A DNA stretch of 64,000 nucleotides from the NCBI RefSeq assembly GCF_014274465.1, contig NZ_CP060394.1, forward strand, positions 3,720,001-3,784,000, written 5' to 3'. The notes under the pieces are model-generated. The model was not told the DNA's origin. It searched no databases and saw only the letters and a program-made list of their open reading frames with translations. This DNA comes from Alloacidobacterium dinghuense. GTDB lineage: Bacteria; Acidobacteriota; Terriglobia; Terriglobales; Acidobacteriaceae. Shown one piece after another: positions 44,284-53,678 of this stretch. The translations under genes and the position numbers were made by a program. Each line of letters opens with the position of its first letter. Position 1 is the first letter of the stretch.

Positions 44284-45498
44284 TCACGACCGGAGCAAGC
44301 GCGCGGGAACGCGGCGCCACCACATGACGAATCCGGTGAAGAACAAGACGCCGGGCATGAGGCCGACGAGTATCCATGCGATGCGCGACCAGTGGCCGGC
44401 GAAGGTGCCGAAATGCAGCGGCCGGATGAAGAGCACAAGGCGAATGGCCAGGGATTGGTTGCGGGAATCGACATCGCTGAGCACTTTGCCGCTGTAGCGA
44501 TCGAAGACGACTTGCGCGTACTGTCCGCGATCTTCCGCGTGCGGCGGATCCAGTTGCACGGAAAGTGGATCGGATGGCGAAAGAGGAAGAGCGAGTCCGC
44601 GCAGGATGCAGTCAGGATGGCGCTGCAATGCCTCCTGCACGAGCGGCTCAAGCGGCACCGATGCCTGTCCAGCTATGACGGTGGATCGGGGTGGGATGGA
44701 CATTTCATGCCACTGATGCACGTCCCCGCCGAGGATGAAGACCATGGCGGCCGCCATGGGAACAAAGAAGCAATAATAGACGCCGGTGAAGGCTTCGATT
44801 GCGAGCGGAATGCTGCACCAGAAGCCGAAGACACTGTGGATGTCCCAATTGAGACGAAGCCAGCGCGCCTTCCATTGAATTTTGAATCCACTGTGCAGGC
44901 GATGACGGCCCGGCCACCAGAGGACGATGCCGGTCATACAGAGCAACAATAGAAGCGCAGCGCCGATGCCGTTGACGATTGTTCCGGTGGGGCCACCGAG
45001 GAGATGGAAGTGCAATTCGGCGAGCCAGTTCATGATGCCGGAGGCTTCCCCAATTGTGCCGAGTTCTTTTCCGGTTGCGGGATCGAAGTAGGCGAGCGTG
45101 AGACGAGTGGTTCTGCGTTCGGGAGGAACGAGATAGAAGACCCATGGCTCTGGTGGCTGCGCGTTATATTTTTGCTGGATGGATGCGTAGCTGATTGACC
45201 ATCCGGGATGGGCTGCGTGAGCCGCGGCAAGAAGCTGATCGGTGGACAGGCGCTGTTCTGCGGAAGCTGTCTGAAACAACTTCGGCGTCAGAATTTTGTC
45301 GAGCGCGTTCTTATAGACAATGGCGCTTCCGCTGATGCCGACGAGCGTAGCGATGATGCCGACGCTGATTCCGCTCCATAGGTGAACCTGAAAGAGCGCG
45401 CGGCGAATCCAGCTTTTACGAGGATGATGCCAGAAGGTCGAAAGCCAGGGAAAAGCACCTTCGGTTTTCTGTGCTCTTTCATCCACTGCCAGGCTCAC
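44284..45498 (-). CDS. PepSY-associated transmembrane protein (PiuB/iron-uptake type)
   Basis: About 404 aa from GTG 45498, chosen because GGAGG lies 4 nt upstream; the longer frame to 45585 would overlap the preceding gene. It has four hydrophobic helices, beginning HLWSGISVGIIATLVGISGS, with a second block NGIGAALLLLLCMTGIVLWW and a last RIAWILVGLMPGVLFFTGFV. A periplasmic PepSY-like domain is inserted among them. His residues near helix ends (ALFQVHLWSG, LHFHLLGG, HFGTFAGHW) suit haem or metal binding. Relatives sit beside TonB receptors and reduce or strip ferric siderophores in the periplasm. Here it lies between two peptidase genes in an apparent TBDR operon, so iron-chelate handling is a real option. 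Confidence 0.87.
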   Translation of the reverse strand: MSLAVDERAQKTEGAFPWLSTFWHHPRKSWIRRALFQVHLWSGISVGIIATLVGISGSAIVYKNALDKILTPKLFQTASAEQRLSTDQLLAAAHAAHPGWSISYASIQQKYNAQPPEPWVFYLVPPERRTTRLTLAYFDPATGKELGTIGEASGIMNWLAELHFHLLGGPTGTIVNGIGAALLLLLCMTGIVLWWPGRHRLHSGFKIQWKARWLRLNWDIHSVFGFWCSIPLAIEAFTGVYYCFFVPMAAAMVFILGGDVHQWHEMSIPPRSTVIAGQASVPLEPLVQEALQRHPDCILRGLALPLSPSDPLSVQLDPPHAEDRGQYAQVVFDRYSGKVLSDVDSRNQSLAIRLVLFIRPLHFGTFAGHWSRIAWILVGLMPGVLFFTGFVMWWRRVPARLLRS

Positions 45499-45547
45499 GC
45501 TTCCTCCGTTGGTGTTATGGCTCGCGATCGATTCGGACTTGATGTTT

Positions 45548-47680
45548 TTACTCGGGTGATCCGAGTTGCCAGAGCAGAAACGCAACCTCGTTCGCGGTCT
45601 GATCGACTTCTGCCGCTGTCGAAAGCGAACTGGAATGTCCTGATTTCGAATCGTACAGGAGCAGGACGGGGCGATCGGACGTTGTTGCGTTCTGAAGCGC
45701 GGCTGTCATTTTTCTTGCGTGCGATGGATCCACTCGCGTGTCGCCTTCACCGCTGATCAGCAGCGCGGCAGGGTATTTCGTTCCCTTCTGCACGTGATGA
45801 TAGGGCGAATAGGCGTAGAGATTGCGGAACTGCGCGGGATCGCTGGCGGAGCCGTATTCTGTTGCCCACCAGCGGGCGATGGAGAAGCGCTCGTAGCGCA
45901 CCATGTCGATGAGCGGATAGCGTCCGATTGCCGCTGCGAAGAGATCGGGCCTTTGGGTGATGCAGGCGGTCACCAGCAGGCCGCCGTTGCTCAGTCCCTG
46001 GATCGCGAGGCGGCTGGGCTTTGTGTAGTTGTTGTCGGCGAGCCATTGCCCTGCGGCGATGAAGTCGTCGAAGGAATTCTGCTTCTTGTCGAGTTCACCG
46101 GCGCGGTGCCATGCTTCGCCAAACTCGTTGCCGCCACGGATGTTCGCTACTGCGTAGACGCCACCGCGTTCGAGCCACACACCGGTTTCTGGCGAGAAGG
46201 TGGGCAACTGCGCCCAGTTGAAGCCGCCGTAGCCGTAGAGAAGGATGGCGGCGTTGCCGTCTTTCACGAGATTCTTTTTGTGGGCCAGGAACATGGAAAC
46301 GCGCGTGCCGTCTTTCGACTTGTACCAGACTTGATCGACTACGACATCGGCGAGCGCTGCCGGAGTTTGTGGCGCGGAGATGGCTATCGTCTTTCCGGAG
46401 GCAACGGAGTAAGAGAAGAAGGTTGTTGGCGTTTGGAAAGAAGTGTAGGAGAAGCAGACGATGGGCGACTTCCAATCGCTGTCGATGGTAGCGACCGATC
46501 CCATGCCTGGGAGCGCGATGTTTCCCGATGCTTTGCCATTTTCGTCAAAGAGACGCAGTTCAGAGTGCGCGGTGTTCATGTAGTTCACCAGCAGCTTTCC
46601 GCCCGCGAGCCTGAACATTTGAATGGTTGAACTGTCTTCGGGGATCAGCGTGCGCCAGTGCTCGGGTTCCGGATGCGCTGCGTCGGCAACCATGATGGTT
46701 CCATTTGAGGCTTTCCAGTTTGTCTGTATGAAGATCTTGTCATCGGCGGCCTCGGCCGTGAAGGTGGCGGGGATGTCTTTTACCAGAGTCTTGATTTCAT
46801 CCTGCTTGCGCAGGTCTTTGAAGTAGATATCCGTGGAACCGGATGCGCCGTGGAGGACGTGCATCAGCAAGAGGCTGCCGTCGTGCGAGATGCCGGCCAC
46901 GAGGATCATCTGCGGCCCGATTCCCTGCCCGAAAATGAGCGCGTCCTGCTGCGGGTTTGTGCCGAGCTTGTGTTCGTAGAGACGCGGGCCCTGATCTTCG
47001 AACTTGACGTAGTAGAGGCGGGAGCGGTCGGGCGTCATCGGCAGCGACCAATAGATGTAGCGCGCTTCGGGCAAAACATCCGGCAGGTCTTTGCCTGTGG
47101 GGACGTCGTAGAAGTGGATGCTCAGCTGGTCTCGTCCGCCACGTCGAACACCGTAGGCGATGAGCTTTCCGTCTTCTGAAACATTCAGCAGATCAAGCGT
47201 CTCGGTGTGGTCGCTGCTCCAGATGGAGGGATCGAGCAATAGTTTTTCCGGACCCGATTCGGCATCGCGCACGTAGAGAGCGGCGATTTCATGGCTGGGA
47301 AGTTTCTTCAGGATGAAGTAGCGTCCCTGACGGTAGATAACACGCTGCGCCTCTTCGATGTCGGTGAGGGCGTAGATGTCTTTGCGCAACGCATCCATTT
47401 CCGGACGCTGGCTCAGGAGAGACGATGCGTACTCCTGTTGCGATTTGATCCAGGCTTGCGTTTGCGGACTGGATGAGTCTTCGAGCCACTGATATGGATC
47501 GCTCACGGAAATGCCGTGGATTGTTTCGACGGTGTTGATGGACGCGGTTGTCGGCGGCGGAGGAATGTGAGCCGACTGCGCCGAGGCCACGGTGGCGGCA
47601 TGCGTCGCCAGTACCGTGACGCATGCGGTTATATGCGTCAATGTTCTAAAGGCTTTGGATTTTGCAGTCATTCCTTGCAT
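45548..47680 (-). CDS. Prolyl oligopeptidase family serine peptidase (S9A), exported
   Basis: About 710 aa using ATG 47680 (another ATG lies at 47671), followed by a signal peptide ending THAATVASAQ. The POP N-terminal landmark DPYQWLEDSSSPQTQAWIKS is present, then the propeller. The hydrolase domain includes GGFNWAQLPTFSPETGVWLE and RGGNEFGEAWHRAGELDKKQ. The nucleophile is Ser564 in IQGLSNGGLL (most POPs have GGSNGG). Asp is in SGEGDTRVDP and His in KSGHSSSL. It cleaves short proline-containing peptides. Downstream of a TBDR gene by about 77 nt and upstream of the PepSY gene by 49 nt. Confidence 0.93.
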   Translation of the reverse strand: MQGMTAKSKAFRTLTHITACVTVLATHAATVASAQSAHIPPPPTTASINTVETIHGISVSDPYQWLEDSSSPQTQAWIKSQQEYASSLLSQRPEMDALRKDIYALTDIEEAQRVIYRQGRYFILKKLPSHEIAALYVRDAESGPEKLLLDPSIWSSDHTETLDLLNVSEDGKLIAYGVRRGGRDQLSIHFYDVPTGKDLPDVLPEARYIYWSLPMTPDRSRLYYVKFEDQGPRLYEHKLGTNPQQDALIFGQGIGPQMILVAGISHDGSLLLMHVLHGASGSTDIYFKDLRKQDEIKTLVKDIPATFTAEAADDKIFIQTNWKASNGTIMVADAAHPEPEHWRTLIPEDSSTIQMFRLAGGKLLVNYMNTAHSELRLFDENGKASGNIALPGMGSVATIDSDWKSPIVCFSYTSFQTPTTFFSYSVASGKTIAISAPQTPAALADVVVDQVWYKSKDGTRVSMFLAHKKNLVKDGNAAILLYGYGGFNWAQLPTFSPETGVWLERGGVYAVANIRGGNEFGEAWHRAGELDKKQNSFDDFIAAGQWLADNNYTKPSRLAIQGLSNGGLLVTACITQRPDLFAAAIGRYPLIDMVRYERFSIARWWATEYGSASDPAQFRNLYAYSPYHHVQKGTKYPAALLISGEGDTRVDPSHARKMTAALQNATTSDRPVLLLYDSKSGHSSSLSTAAEVDQTANEVAFLLWQLGSPE

Positions 47681-47757
47681 GAGCACCCATCCATTGGCAG
47701 CTGCGAAATAAAACAGGAGCGCAGATTCCATCGGCTGCGCTCCCTCCTGGAAAGGAT

Positions 47758-50700
47758 CTAGAACTTCACCTTGAGGGCAAACTGCAAGGAGCGCGGTGAA
47801 CCGATTTGATACAGGCTGCTGAAGCCGCCGTCGGCGCCTCCGGAACCGAGGCTATCTGCAAGAGTGTGCGCGGAGATGCCAAACAACGAGTTGTTCAGCA
47901 GGTTGCGACCGTCGGACTGGGTGCCGATGTCTCCAAACATGGGGTGGTTGAAGATATTGAAGGCCTCGGCGCGGAATTCGAGCGAGACGGTCTCGTGGAT
48001 CGGGAATGACCTTCTGATGGCGAGGTCTTCCTGCACGGCGTCATACCCGCGCAATTGATTGCGACCGAGGTTGCCTTGCGTGAAGAGGCCGGTTGGCGCG
48101 GAGAAGTGCGCGGGATTGAGACGCCTGCCGCCGGGGCAGTTGGCTCCGCCATTTGCCGCAGCGCATTCTGCGCCGGAGACGAACAGCGGTACACCGGTAT
48201 TCACATTCGGGCGCTGGTTGATGGCATCAGGGTTCCACACCAGCCCGAAGGAGTATTGGCCGGTGGTGATGTTAATGGGCTGGGCGGAGTTCGTTCGCAA
48301 CAGGCTGTCTGCTGCCCATCCGTTGGTTATGTACTTGACGACGGCATTGCCGCCGCGCGTTCCGGGCAGTTCGTAGCTAATTGCCGCTGAGAAGGAATTG
48401 CGCACGTCGTAGTCAGAATTGCCGCGATCAAGGTCAGGATTGTAGACGGTGTAATAGGGGTTGGGTAATGCGACACTCGAACCATTGTCGAGCGCATGCG
48501 CCCAGGTGTAAGAGGCGAGGATCTGGAGGTGTTGCCACATGCGTTGCCGGAACTGCGCCTGCAATGAGTTGTAGTTGGACCAGGCCTGGTTCGTGACGAC
48601 ATCAAGATACTGAAAGTTAGGATTGCCACCCATGTCGGGTTGCAGCATGTCGCGCCGGAGCAAATCGGAGCCAACATTGCCGACGTAGGCGATTTGAAAA
48701 GCGCGCGATTCTCCGAGGGCCTGCTCGAGCGAAGCATTCCACTGGTAGACTTTTGGGTCTCTGAGGTTCGGCTCGAATGCGAAGACGAAGCCGTATGGCG
48801 GATCAAGCGTGAACGGGACGGGAGCGGCATTAGCCTGGCTCACAGGGTATGTGCCGTCCGTTCCATACAGAAACTTGCTGCGGGAATATGGGAAGCCAAG
48901 CGTTCCCTGCGCTCCCTGCTGATTACCGAGACCATAAAAGATGCCGCCTGCGCCGCGGAAGACAAGCTCTCTTCCGGGCGTGGTTTTGATCACGTAGGCT
49001 ACGCCGAGGCGCGGCGCAAAGTTGTGCTTGCTGGCGTTCCACAAGGGTGTTCCCAATGGGGCCAGTGCTACGTTCGGCGGATCGTTGAGATTGAGCGCGG
49101 TGTAGAAAGGATGGCCGGAGTCTTCACCGGGTGGCGGGTCATAGTCCCAGCGGACACCGTAGGTGAGGGTGAGCCGCGGAGAAACCTGCCAGGAATCCTG
49201 GGCGTAGAGAGACAGGTCGTAAAAGACTGGGCGCAGCTCTGATGTGTCTGTCGTATCTATGCTTGCGGAGATAGGAACATGCGTCAGGACATCAGCAAAG
49301 GTGTTGAAATTGTAGCCTATGTCCCATGGGCGGTAGCCGTTCTTCGGAGTCAGACGGCGGTAGTCCACGCCGAACTTCATATTGTGGCGACCCTTTACCC
49401 AGCTCACAGTGTCGATGAAATTCAATTGACGCTGGTGATTGGTCGCATCGTTGCCGACGTAATAATCTGTGCTGCCATCGTTGAGAATGAGACTGAAGAC
49501 TGAGGTTGCTGTCGTGTAGATCGGATTCGACTGGAACAGATATGCATCGGTGGGAATGGTTGCACCACCAAAGTTTGTAGGTGTCACGACGGTGGCGCCT
49601 TTGGCATGACTGAGGTTGAAGCGAAAGTCATTGACCAGGCTACCTGTCGGCGTGAAGGTGAGACCGGCGGTCTCGGTATCGACGTTGGCGATGGTGTGGC
49701 TGAGCGTTGACCGCGTGTAGAAGTCAAAGGCTCCGTACTGTGCGCCGTTGGAAGGAGCGTAATCGCCACGCACAAATACATTCAGCTTGGGACTGATCGT
49801 GTAGTCGAGGCGTAGGCTGCTTGCGTTGAGGGTTGAAGGATTGGAGAATGTTGTGGCAAAGATGGCGGTGTCGGCATCGGGCGCGTCGTTGTTTGGATAA
49901 CCAGGAAGTGCGTGGCTGGGGAGGGGATAGGCGTCAAGCAACGGGCCAACGACTGCGTCGGCGCGTGCGCGCAGCGCGGTCGAGGGCACGATGTCCTGCC
50001 GGGATTCGGGCACGCGGAGACGCAATCCCTCATAGGAGAAGAAGAAGAAGACTTTGTCACGCCAGATGGGACCGCCGATGACGCCGCCGAAGTCATTTTG
50101 TTTTTCTGCGGCGCGTGGAAGGCCGGCGTTGTTATTAAACCAGTTGTTGGCGTCGAAGACTTCGTTGCGTAGATACTCGAATGCCGTGCCGTGGAAGCGG
50201 TTGGTCCCGGAGCGCGTGACGATGGAGAGTTGCGCGCCTGGAGTGCGCCCGTACTCGGGGTCGAAGGATGACGTCTGAATCTTGTATTCCTGCATCGCAT
50301 CGACGGAGACGAGGCTATTGTAACCACCGTTGTTACTTGTTGCCTGCGATGCGCCAGCGCCTGCGGAACCGAGATAGACGTTGCTTCCCTGCGTGATGCC
50401 CACATTGGCGCTCACACCGTCGATCGAGAAGTAATTTGCGTCGGTACGCTGACCGTTGACGCTGAACTGGCCTGAATTTGTGTAGTAGGTTTTGGCTGTC
50501 ACGTTGCCGGGAGTTAAGGCGATGAGCGCCTGGAAGCTGCGTCCATTCAACGGCATGTTCTCGATAAACTGCCGGTCGACTGTTGTCGTGACGGCGGCGG
50601 AGGTCTCAAGGTTTGCGCCGGAGGATGCGCTGACTGTCACGGTTTCGTTCGACGAACCGACGGTGAGGGTAAAGTTGATGGCCAGCTTGTCCTGTACGTG

Positions 50701-50997
50701 CAGATCGACGTCTGGGTTGACTTCGAGCTTGAATCCATCTTTCTGGACGGTGAGCTTGTAGTGGCTGGGATGAAGCGTTGAGAAAGCGAAGGTGCCCTCG
50801 CCGTTTGTTCTTTCCTGGATGGAAGCGCCAGTTCCAATGTTGGTTACGGTGACGTCGGCGCCTGCAACGGCTGATCCCTGCGAATCTGTGACTTGACCTG
50901 TGATGCTTCCGCTTTCGCTCTGCGCGCGAAGCCATGGCGATGCGAAGAAACACATCACCCATATTCCTATTGCGAGTTGCAGGTTACGTTTTCTCAT
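47758..50997 (-). CDS. TonB-dependent receptor, Oar-like, with carboxypeptidase-regulatory-like domain
   Basis: 1079 aa from ATG 50997, 6 nt after GAGGAGG; the frame's apparent earlier TTG start is part of that SD. Signal peptide (LAIGIWVMCFFASPWLRAQ), regulatory-like domain (GSITGQVTDSQGSAVAGADV), plug (NMPLNGRSFQALIALTPGNV, MQEYKIQTSSFDPEYGRTPG, SIVTRSGTNRFHGTAFEYLR) and barrel with NDFGGVIGGPIWRDKVFFFF. It ends RSLQFALKVKF. It is followed by prolyl oligopeptidase, PepSY and S9 peptidase genes, which points to a peptide-type ligand; no TonB/ExbBD genes are in the window. Confidence 0.92.
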   Translation of the reverse strand: MRKRNLQLAIGIWVMCFFASPWLRAQSESGSITGQVTDSQGSAVAGADVTVTNIGTGASIQERTNGEGTFAFSTLHPSHYKLTVQKDGFKLEVNPDVDLHVQDKLAINFTLTVGSSNETVTVSASSGANLETSAAVTTTVDRQFIENMPLNGRSFQALIALTPGNVTAKTYYTNSGQFSVNGQRTDANYFSIDGVSANVGITQGSNVYLGSAGAGASQATSNNGGYNSLVSVDAMQEYKIQTSSFDPEYGRTPGAQLSIVTRSGTNRFHGTAFEYLRNEVFDANNWFNNNAGLPRAAEKQNDFGGVIGGPIWRDKVFFFFSYEGLRLRVPESRQDIVPSTALRARADAVVGPLLDAYPLPSHALPGYPNNDAPDADTAIFATTFSNPSTLNASSLRLDYTISPKLNVFVRGDYAPSNGAQYGAFDFYTRSTLSHTIANVDTETAGLTFTPTGSLVNDFRFNLSHAKGATVVTPTNFGGATIPTDAYLFQSNPIYTTATSVFSLILNDGSTDYYVGNDATNHQRQLNFIDTVSWVKGRHNMKFGVDYRRLTPKNGYRPWDIGYNFNTFADVLTHVPISASIDTTDTSELRPVFYDLSLYAQDSWQVSPRLTLTYGVRWDYDPPPGEDSGHPFYTALNLNDPPNVALAPLGTPLWNASKHNFAPRLGVAYVIKTTPGRELVFRGAGGIFYGLGNQQGAQGTLGFPYSRSKFLYGTDGTYPVSQANAAPVPFTLDPPYGFVFAFEPNLRDPKVYQWNASLEQALGESRAFQIAYVGNVGSDLLRRDMLQPDMGGNPNFQYLDVVTNQAWSNYNSLQAQFRQRMWQHLQILASYTWAHALDNGSSVALPNPYYTVYNPDLDRGNSDYDVRNSFSAAISYELPGTRGGNAVVKYITNGWAADSLLRTNSAQPINITTGQYSFGLVWNPDAINQRPNVNTGVPLFVSGAECAAANGGANCPGGRRLNPAHFSAPTGLFTQGNLGRNQLRGYDAVQEDLAIRRSFPIHETVSLEFRAEAFNIFNHPMFGDIGTQSDGRNLLNNSLFGISAHTLADSLGSGGADGGFSSLYQIGSPRSLQFALKVKF

Positions 50998-51074
50998 GGC
51001 GAACCTCCTCAAGGAATAATTGCGTTATTTGTATGACCTGGTGTTTGCTTTCTAAAAACTCCTGTTCGATCTGT

Positions 51075-51710
51075 TCAGTCTTCGCGGCCGGCGTTTTGCT
51101 TGCGAATCATCGCGGCCAGTTCGAGATCGCTCTTGGTAGAGTGGCGCTCCAATTGGTCAGCGACCGCCAGAGCATCTTTCAGCGGCTCATCCTGTCCGAG
51201 CTTGAATTTTGCTTCGAGGCGCTCGATGTGCAGTTCAAAGCCAAGAATCGATTTGTAACGGCGCGTGATTGCTTCGCGCTCGATTTCGCTGGTCTTCCAG
51301 CCACCGGGGATCGGTGTTTCCATGACCTGCGTGAGCCGCTCGACTGACTCGTCGAGCTGAGGTTCATCCTGAAGCGCGACTCTGCCGTAGCAGTGAACGG
51401 CGGTGTAGTAATACGTCGACGGCATGTCGCGTTTTGGGTACCAGCTGGCGGTCACGTAGGTGTAGGGTCCTTCGAAAATGGCAAGCATGGGCTCGCTCGT
51501 CTGACTTAACAGGGCTGCATGGTCGTTCGCTCTTGCGATGTGGCCAATCAGCACGGTTTTGTCGGAGCGCTTGTGGTCGAACAATAAAGGGAGGTTTGTT
51601 GCCATGGGTCCGTCTGCTCCGTTACTTACAAGGAGTGCCCAGGGGTTTTTCTCTATCAGGTCGACCGCGTCCTGCTCTGACGATGGCCTCCAGCATGGCC
51701 GAACAAACAT
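51075..51710 (-). CDS. FMN-binding negative regulator, PaiB family
   Basis: 211 aa with GGAGAG 6 nt before ATG. The start MFVRPCWRPSSEQDAVDLIE, the block NLPLLFDHKR, then IGHIARANDHAALL, FEGPYTYVTASWYP and the tail LAAMIRKQN are diagnostic of PaiB proteins, which have a split-barrel flavin-binding fold. In Bacillus, PaiB is reported to lower production of extracellular proteases, which fits a place among peptidase genes. Whether it binds DNA or FMN here is not shown by the sequence. It begins 26 nt after the amidohydrolase stop, so the two are probably co-transcribed. Confidence 0.9.
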   Translation of the reverse strand: MFVRPCWRPSSEQDAVDLIEKNPWALLVSNGADGPMATNLPLLFDHKRSDKTVLIGHIARANDHAALLSQTSEPMLAIFEGPYTYVTASWYPKRDMPSTYYYTAVHCYGRVALQDEPQLDESVERLTQVMETPIPGGWKTSEIEREAITRRYKSILGFELHIERLEAKFKLGQDEPLKDALAVADQLERHSTKSDLELAAMIRKQNAGRED

Positions 51711-51736
51711 CCGAGTCTCTCCTCGTTTCTCAAAAA

Positions 51737-53461
51737 TTATTCAGCGGTTTTGGACGTGGCTGCTTTGCCTCGTTCGTAGACGATCTCGCCACCGGACATC
51801 GTTACGTCAACCTTCACGTCTTCGATCTTCACGGGGTCGAGATTGAAAATATCTCCTGAAAGGACAACGAAATCTGCCAGTTTTCCCCTTTCGATTGAGC
51901 CTTTTTCGCTCTCCTGGCTTTCGGCATAAGCTGAGCCGACGGTGTAGGCGTGGACCGCCTGGCGCACCGTGATTTTCTGTTCCGGAATCCAGCCATCGGG
52001 GTTCTTGCCATCGAGGGTGCGGCGCGTGGTTGCCGCATAAATGCCAGCCATGGGATCGATGGGCGCGACAAACCAGTCCGAACCGAAGGCGAGGGTGGTT
52101 CCTGCGTCAAGCAAAGACTTGAACGCATAGGTTGTGAGAGCGCGCTGATGTCCGATGCGCTTCTCGGCCCAGCGGCCGTCGTCTATGCAGTGATAGGGCT
52201 GGACGGAAGCAATGACGTGAAGCCGGGCAAAGCGCGGGATGTCTTCCGGCCGCAGGTGCTGCGCGTGCTCGATGCGCAAACGGCGATCGGCGTCGCCATC
52301 TTCTTTTTCGAGGCGCTCGTAAAGATCAAGGATGGTTTTATTGGCGCGGTCTCCGATGGCGTGGGTTGCGATGTGCAGCCCGGCGCGATCGGCTCCCACC
52401 ATGTTGGCGTACATCTGCTCGGGATTGCGAAGCTCATCGCTGGGGCCGCCGCTGGTTTCCGGCGCATCGGTGAAGGGCTCAAAAAACCATGCTGTTGTTG
52501 AGCCGAGAGAGCCGTCGGCAAAGGCTTTCACCGATCCGATGACCAGATGGTCATTGCCGAAGTTTGTCATCACGCCAAGATCGGCGAGGCGTTGATACTT
52601 GCTCAAAGGAAAACGGGCGGAAACGCGCACCTTTAATTTGTTCTGCGCAAACAGGCGCTGATAGCCCCGCACTACCAGCGCCTGCATGTCAGTCGCCTTG
52701 GAGCCGGTGAAGCCCATGTCCTGCACGCTGGTCACGCCGTTTTCGAGCGCGTACTGTTGCGCAGCAAGAATGGCCGAATCGACCTGCTGGTCGGAAGGCG
52801 GCGGGATGACGCGTTCCACCAGGTCTTTGGCGGCGTCCTTGAAAATGCCGGTGGGATTGCCGTCTTTATCGCGGACGATGACGCCGCCGGGAACATCTTT
52901 CGTATCCTTCGTGATGCCTGCCAGCTTCATGGCGAGCGCGTTGGCGAGCATCATGTGTCCGTCGGAGCGATTGACCCATACGGGATTGTCGGGAGTTACA
53001 TCATCGATGAGTTCGTGCGTGGGCAGACGCGCGGGTGTCCATTTTTCCTCATCCCAGTTGCCGACGACAATCCATTCGCCCCTCGGCTGGGTTCGCGCGA
53101 AGTCTGCGATGCGCTTGCGGAACTCGGTTTCGCTGGTGGCGTCGCGTAGCTGAACGCTGGCCAGCCCCTGACCTCCCCAGAAGAAATGGACATGCGCGTC
53201 ATTGAATCCGGGCACGACGCGGCGACTTTGCAAATCGATCACTCTGGTTCCTTCGTCGGCCAGCTTGCGGATCGCGGCTGAATCGCCGACGGCCACGATG
53301 CGGTGATCGCGGACGGCAATTGCCTCCGCTTCCGGCTGGCTGGGATTCTCCGTCCATATCTTCCCGTTGACTGCAATTATGTCCACGCGCGATTGTGCCC
53401 CCATGATGGGAGAGATAGAGATCAGAATGGCGCCGCATAGAAGCAGCAGCTGTTTTTGCAT
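51737..53461 (-). CDS. Exported metal-dependent amidohydrolase (YtcJ-like, amidohydrolase-3)
   Basis: 574 aa. A signal peptide ([20 protein letters not shown]) is followed by the composite domain ([20 protein letters not shown]) and the TIM barrel. Metal ligands are suggested by [31 protein letters not shown] and FGSDWFVAP; the end [14 protein letters not shown] is typical. Family members hydrolyse amide or imide bonds in small molecules, and the exact substrate is not predictable. Export indicates action outside the cytoplasm. It leads the minus-strand run and is divergent from the MocR regulator, which may control it. Confidence 0.92.
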   Translation of the reverse strand: MQKQLLLLCGAILISISPIMGAQSRVDIIAVNGKIWTENPSQPEAEAIAVRDHRIVAVGDSAAIRKLADEGTRVIDLQSRRVVPGFNDAHVHFFWGGQGLASVQLRDATSETEFRKRIADFARTQPRGEWIVVGNWDEEKWTPARLPTHELIDDVTPDNPVWVNRSDGHMMLANALAMKLAGITKDTKDVPGGVIVRDKDGNPTGIFKDAAKDLVERVIPPPSDQQVDSAILAAQQYALENGVTSVQDMGFTGSKATDMQALVVRGYQRLFAQNKLKVRVSARFPLSKYQRLADLGVMTNFGNDHLVIGSVKAFADGSLGSTTAWFFEPFTDAPETSGGPSDELRNPEQMYANMVGADRAGLHIATHAIGDRANKTILDLYERLEKEDGDADRRLRIEHAQHLRPEDIPRFARLHVIASVQPYHCIDDGRWAEKRIGHQRALTTYAFKSLLDAGTTLAFGSDWFVAPIDPMAGIYAATTRRTLDGKNPDGWIPEQKITVRQAVHAYTVGSAYAESQESEKGSIERGKLADFVVLSGDIFNLDPVKIEDVKVDVTMSGGEIVYERGKAATSKTAE

Positions 53462-53610
53462 GGCCTGTCCGCTCTATAGAGTTCACCCTGCAATGTCTTG
53501 CGAGCATTGCATGAGGCAACGTAGTACCTGAAGAGTAACCACCTAGAAACGCTGAAAAAACAACAGCGACGGCACGGCCCTTAAGAAATCGGGCCCTCGA
53601 TGAGTGTGAA

Positions 53611-53668
53611 AGTATAGTGAATCGTGGTTCCAGTAAAGGTCCAGAAAACGGCGATATACTGGGTCCAG
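53611..53668. promoter_or_regulatory. Divergent control region with GGTCCAG direct repeats (MocR operator candidate)
   Basis: GGTTCCAG at 53626, GGTCCAG at 53638 and GGTCCAG at 53662 are direct repeats 12 and 24 nt apart. A TATACT -10-like box lies between the last two on the plus strand (53655-53660) and another on the minus strand (53616-53611). MocR/GabR-type regulators usually bind direct repeats, so autoregulation plus control of the amidohydrolase operon is plausible. Confidence 0.45.
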
Positions 53669-53678
53669 ATTTTAGGCG

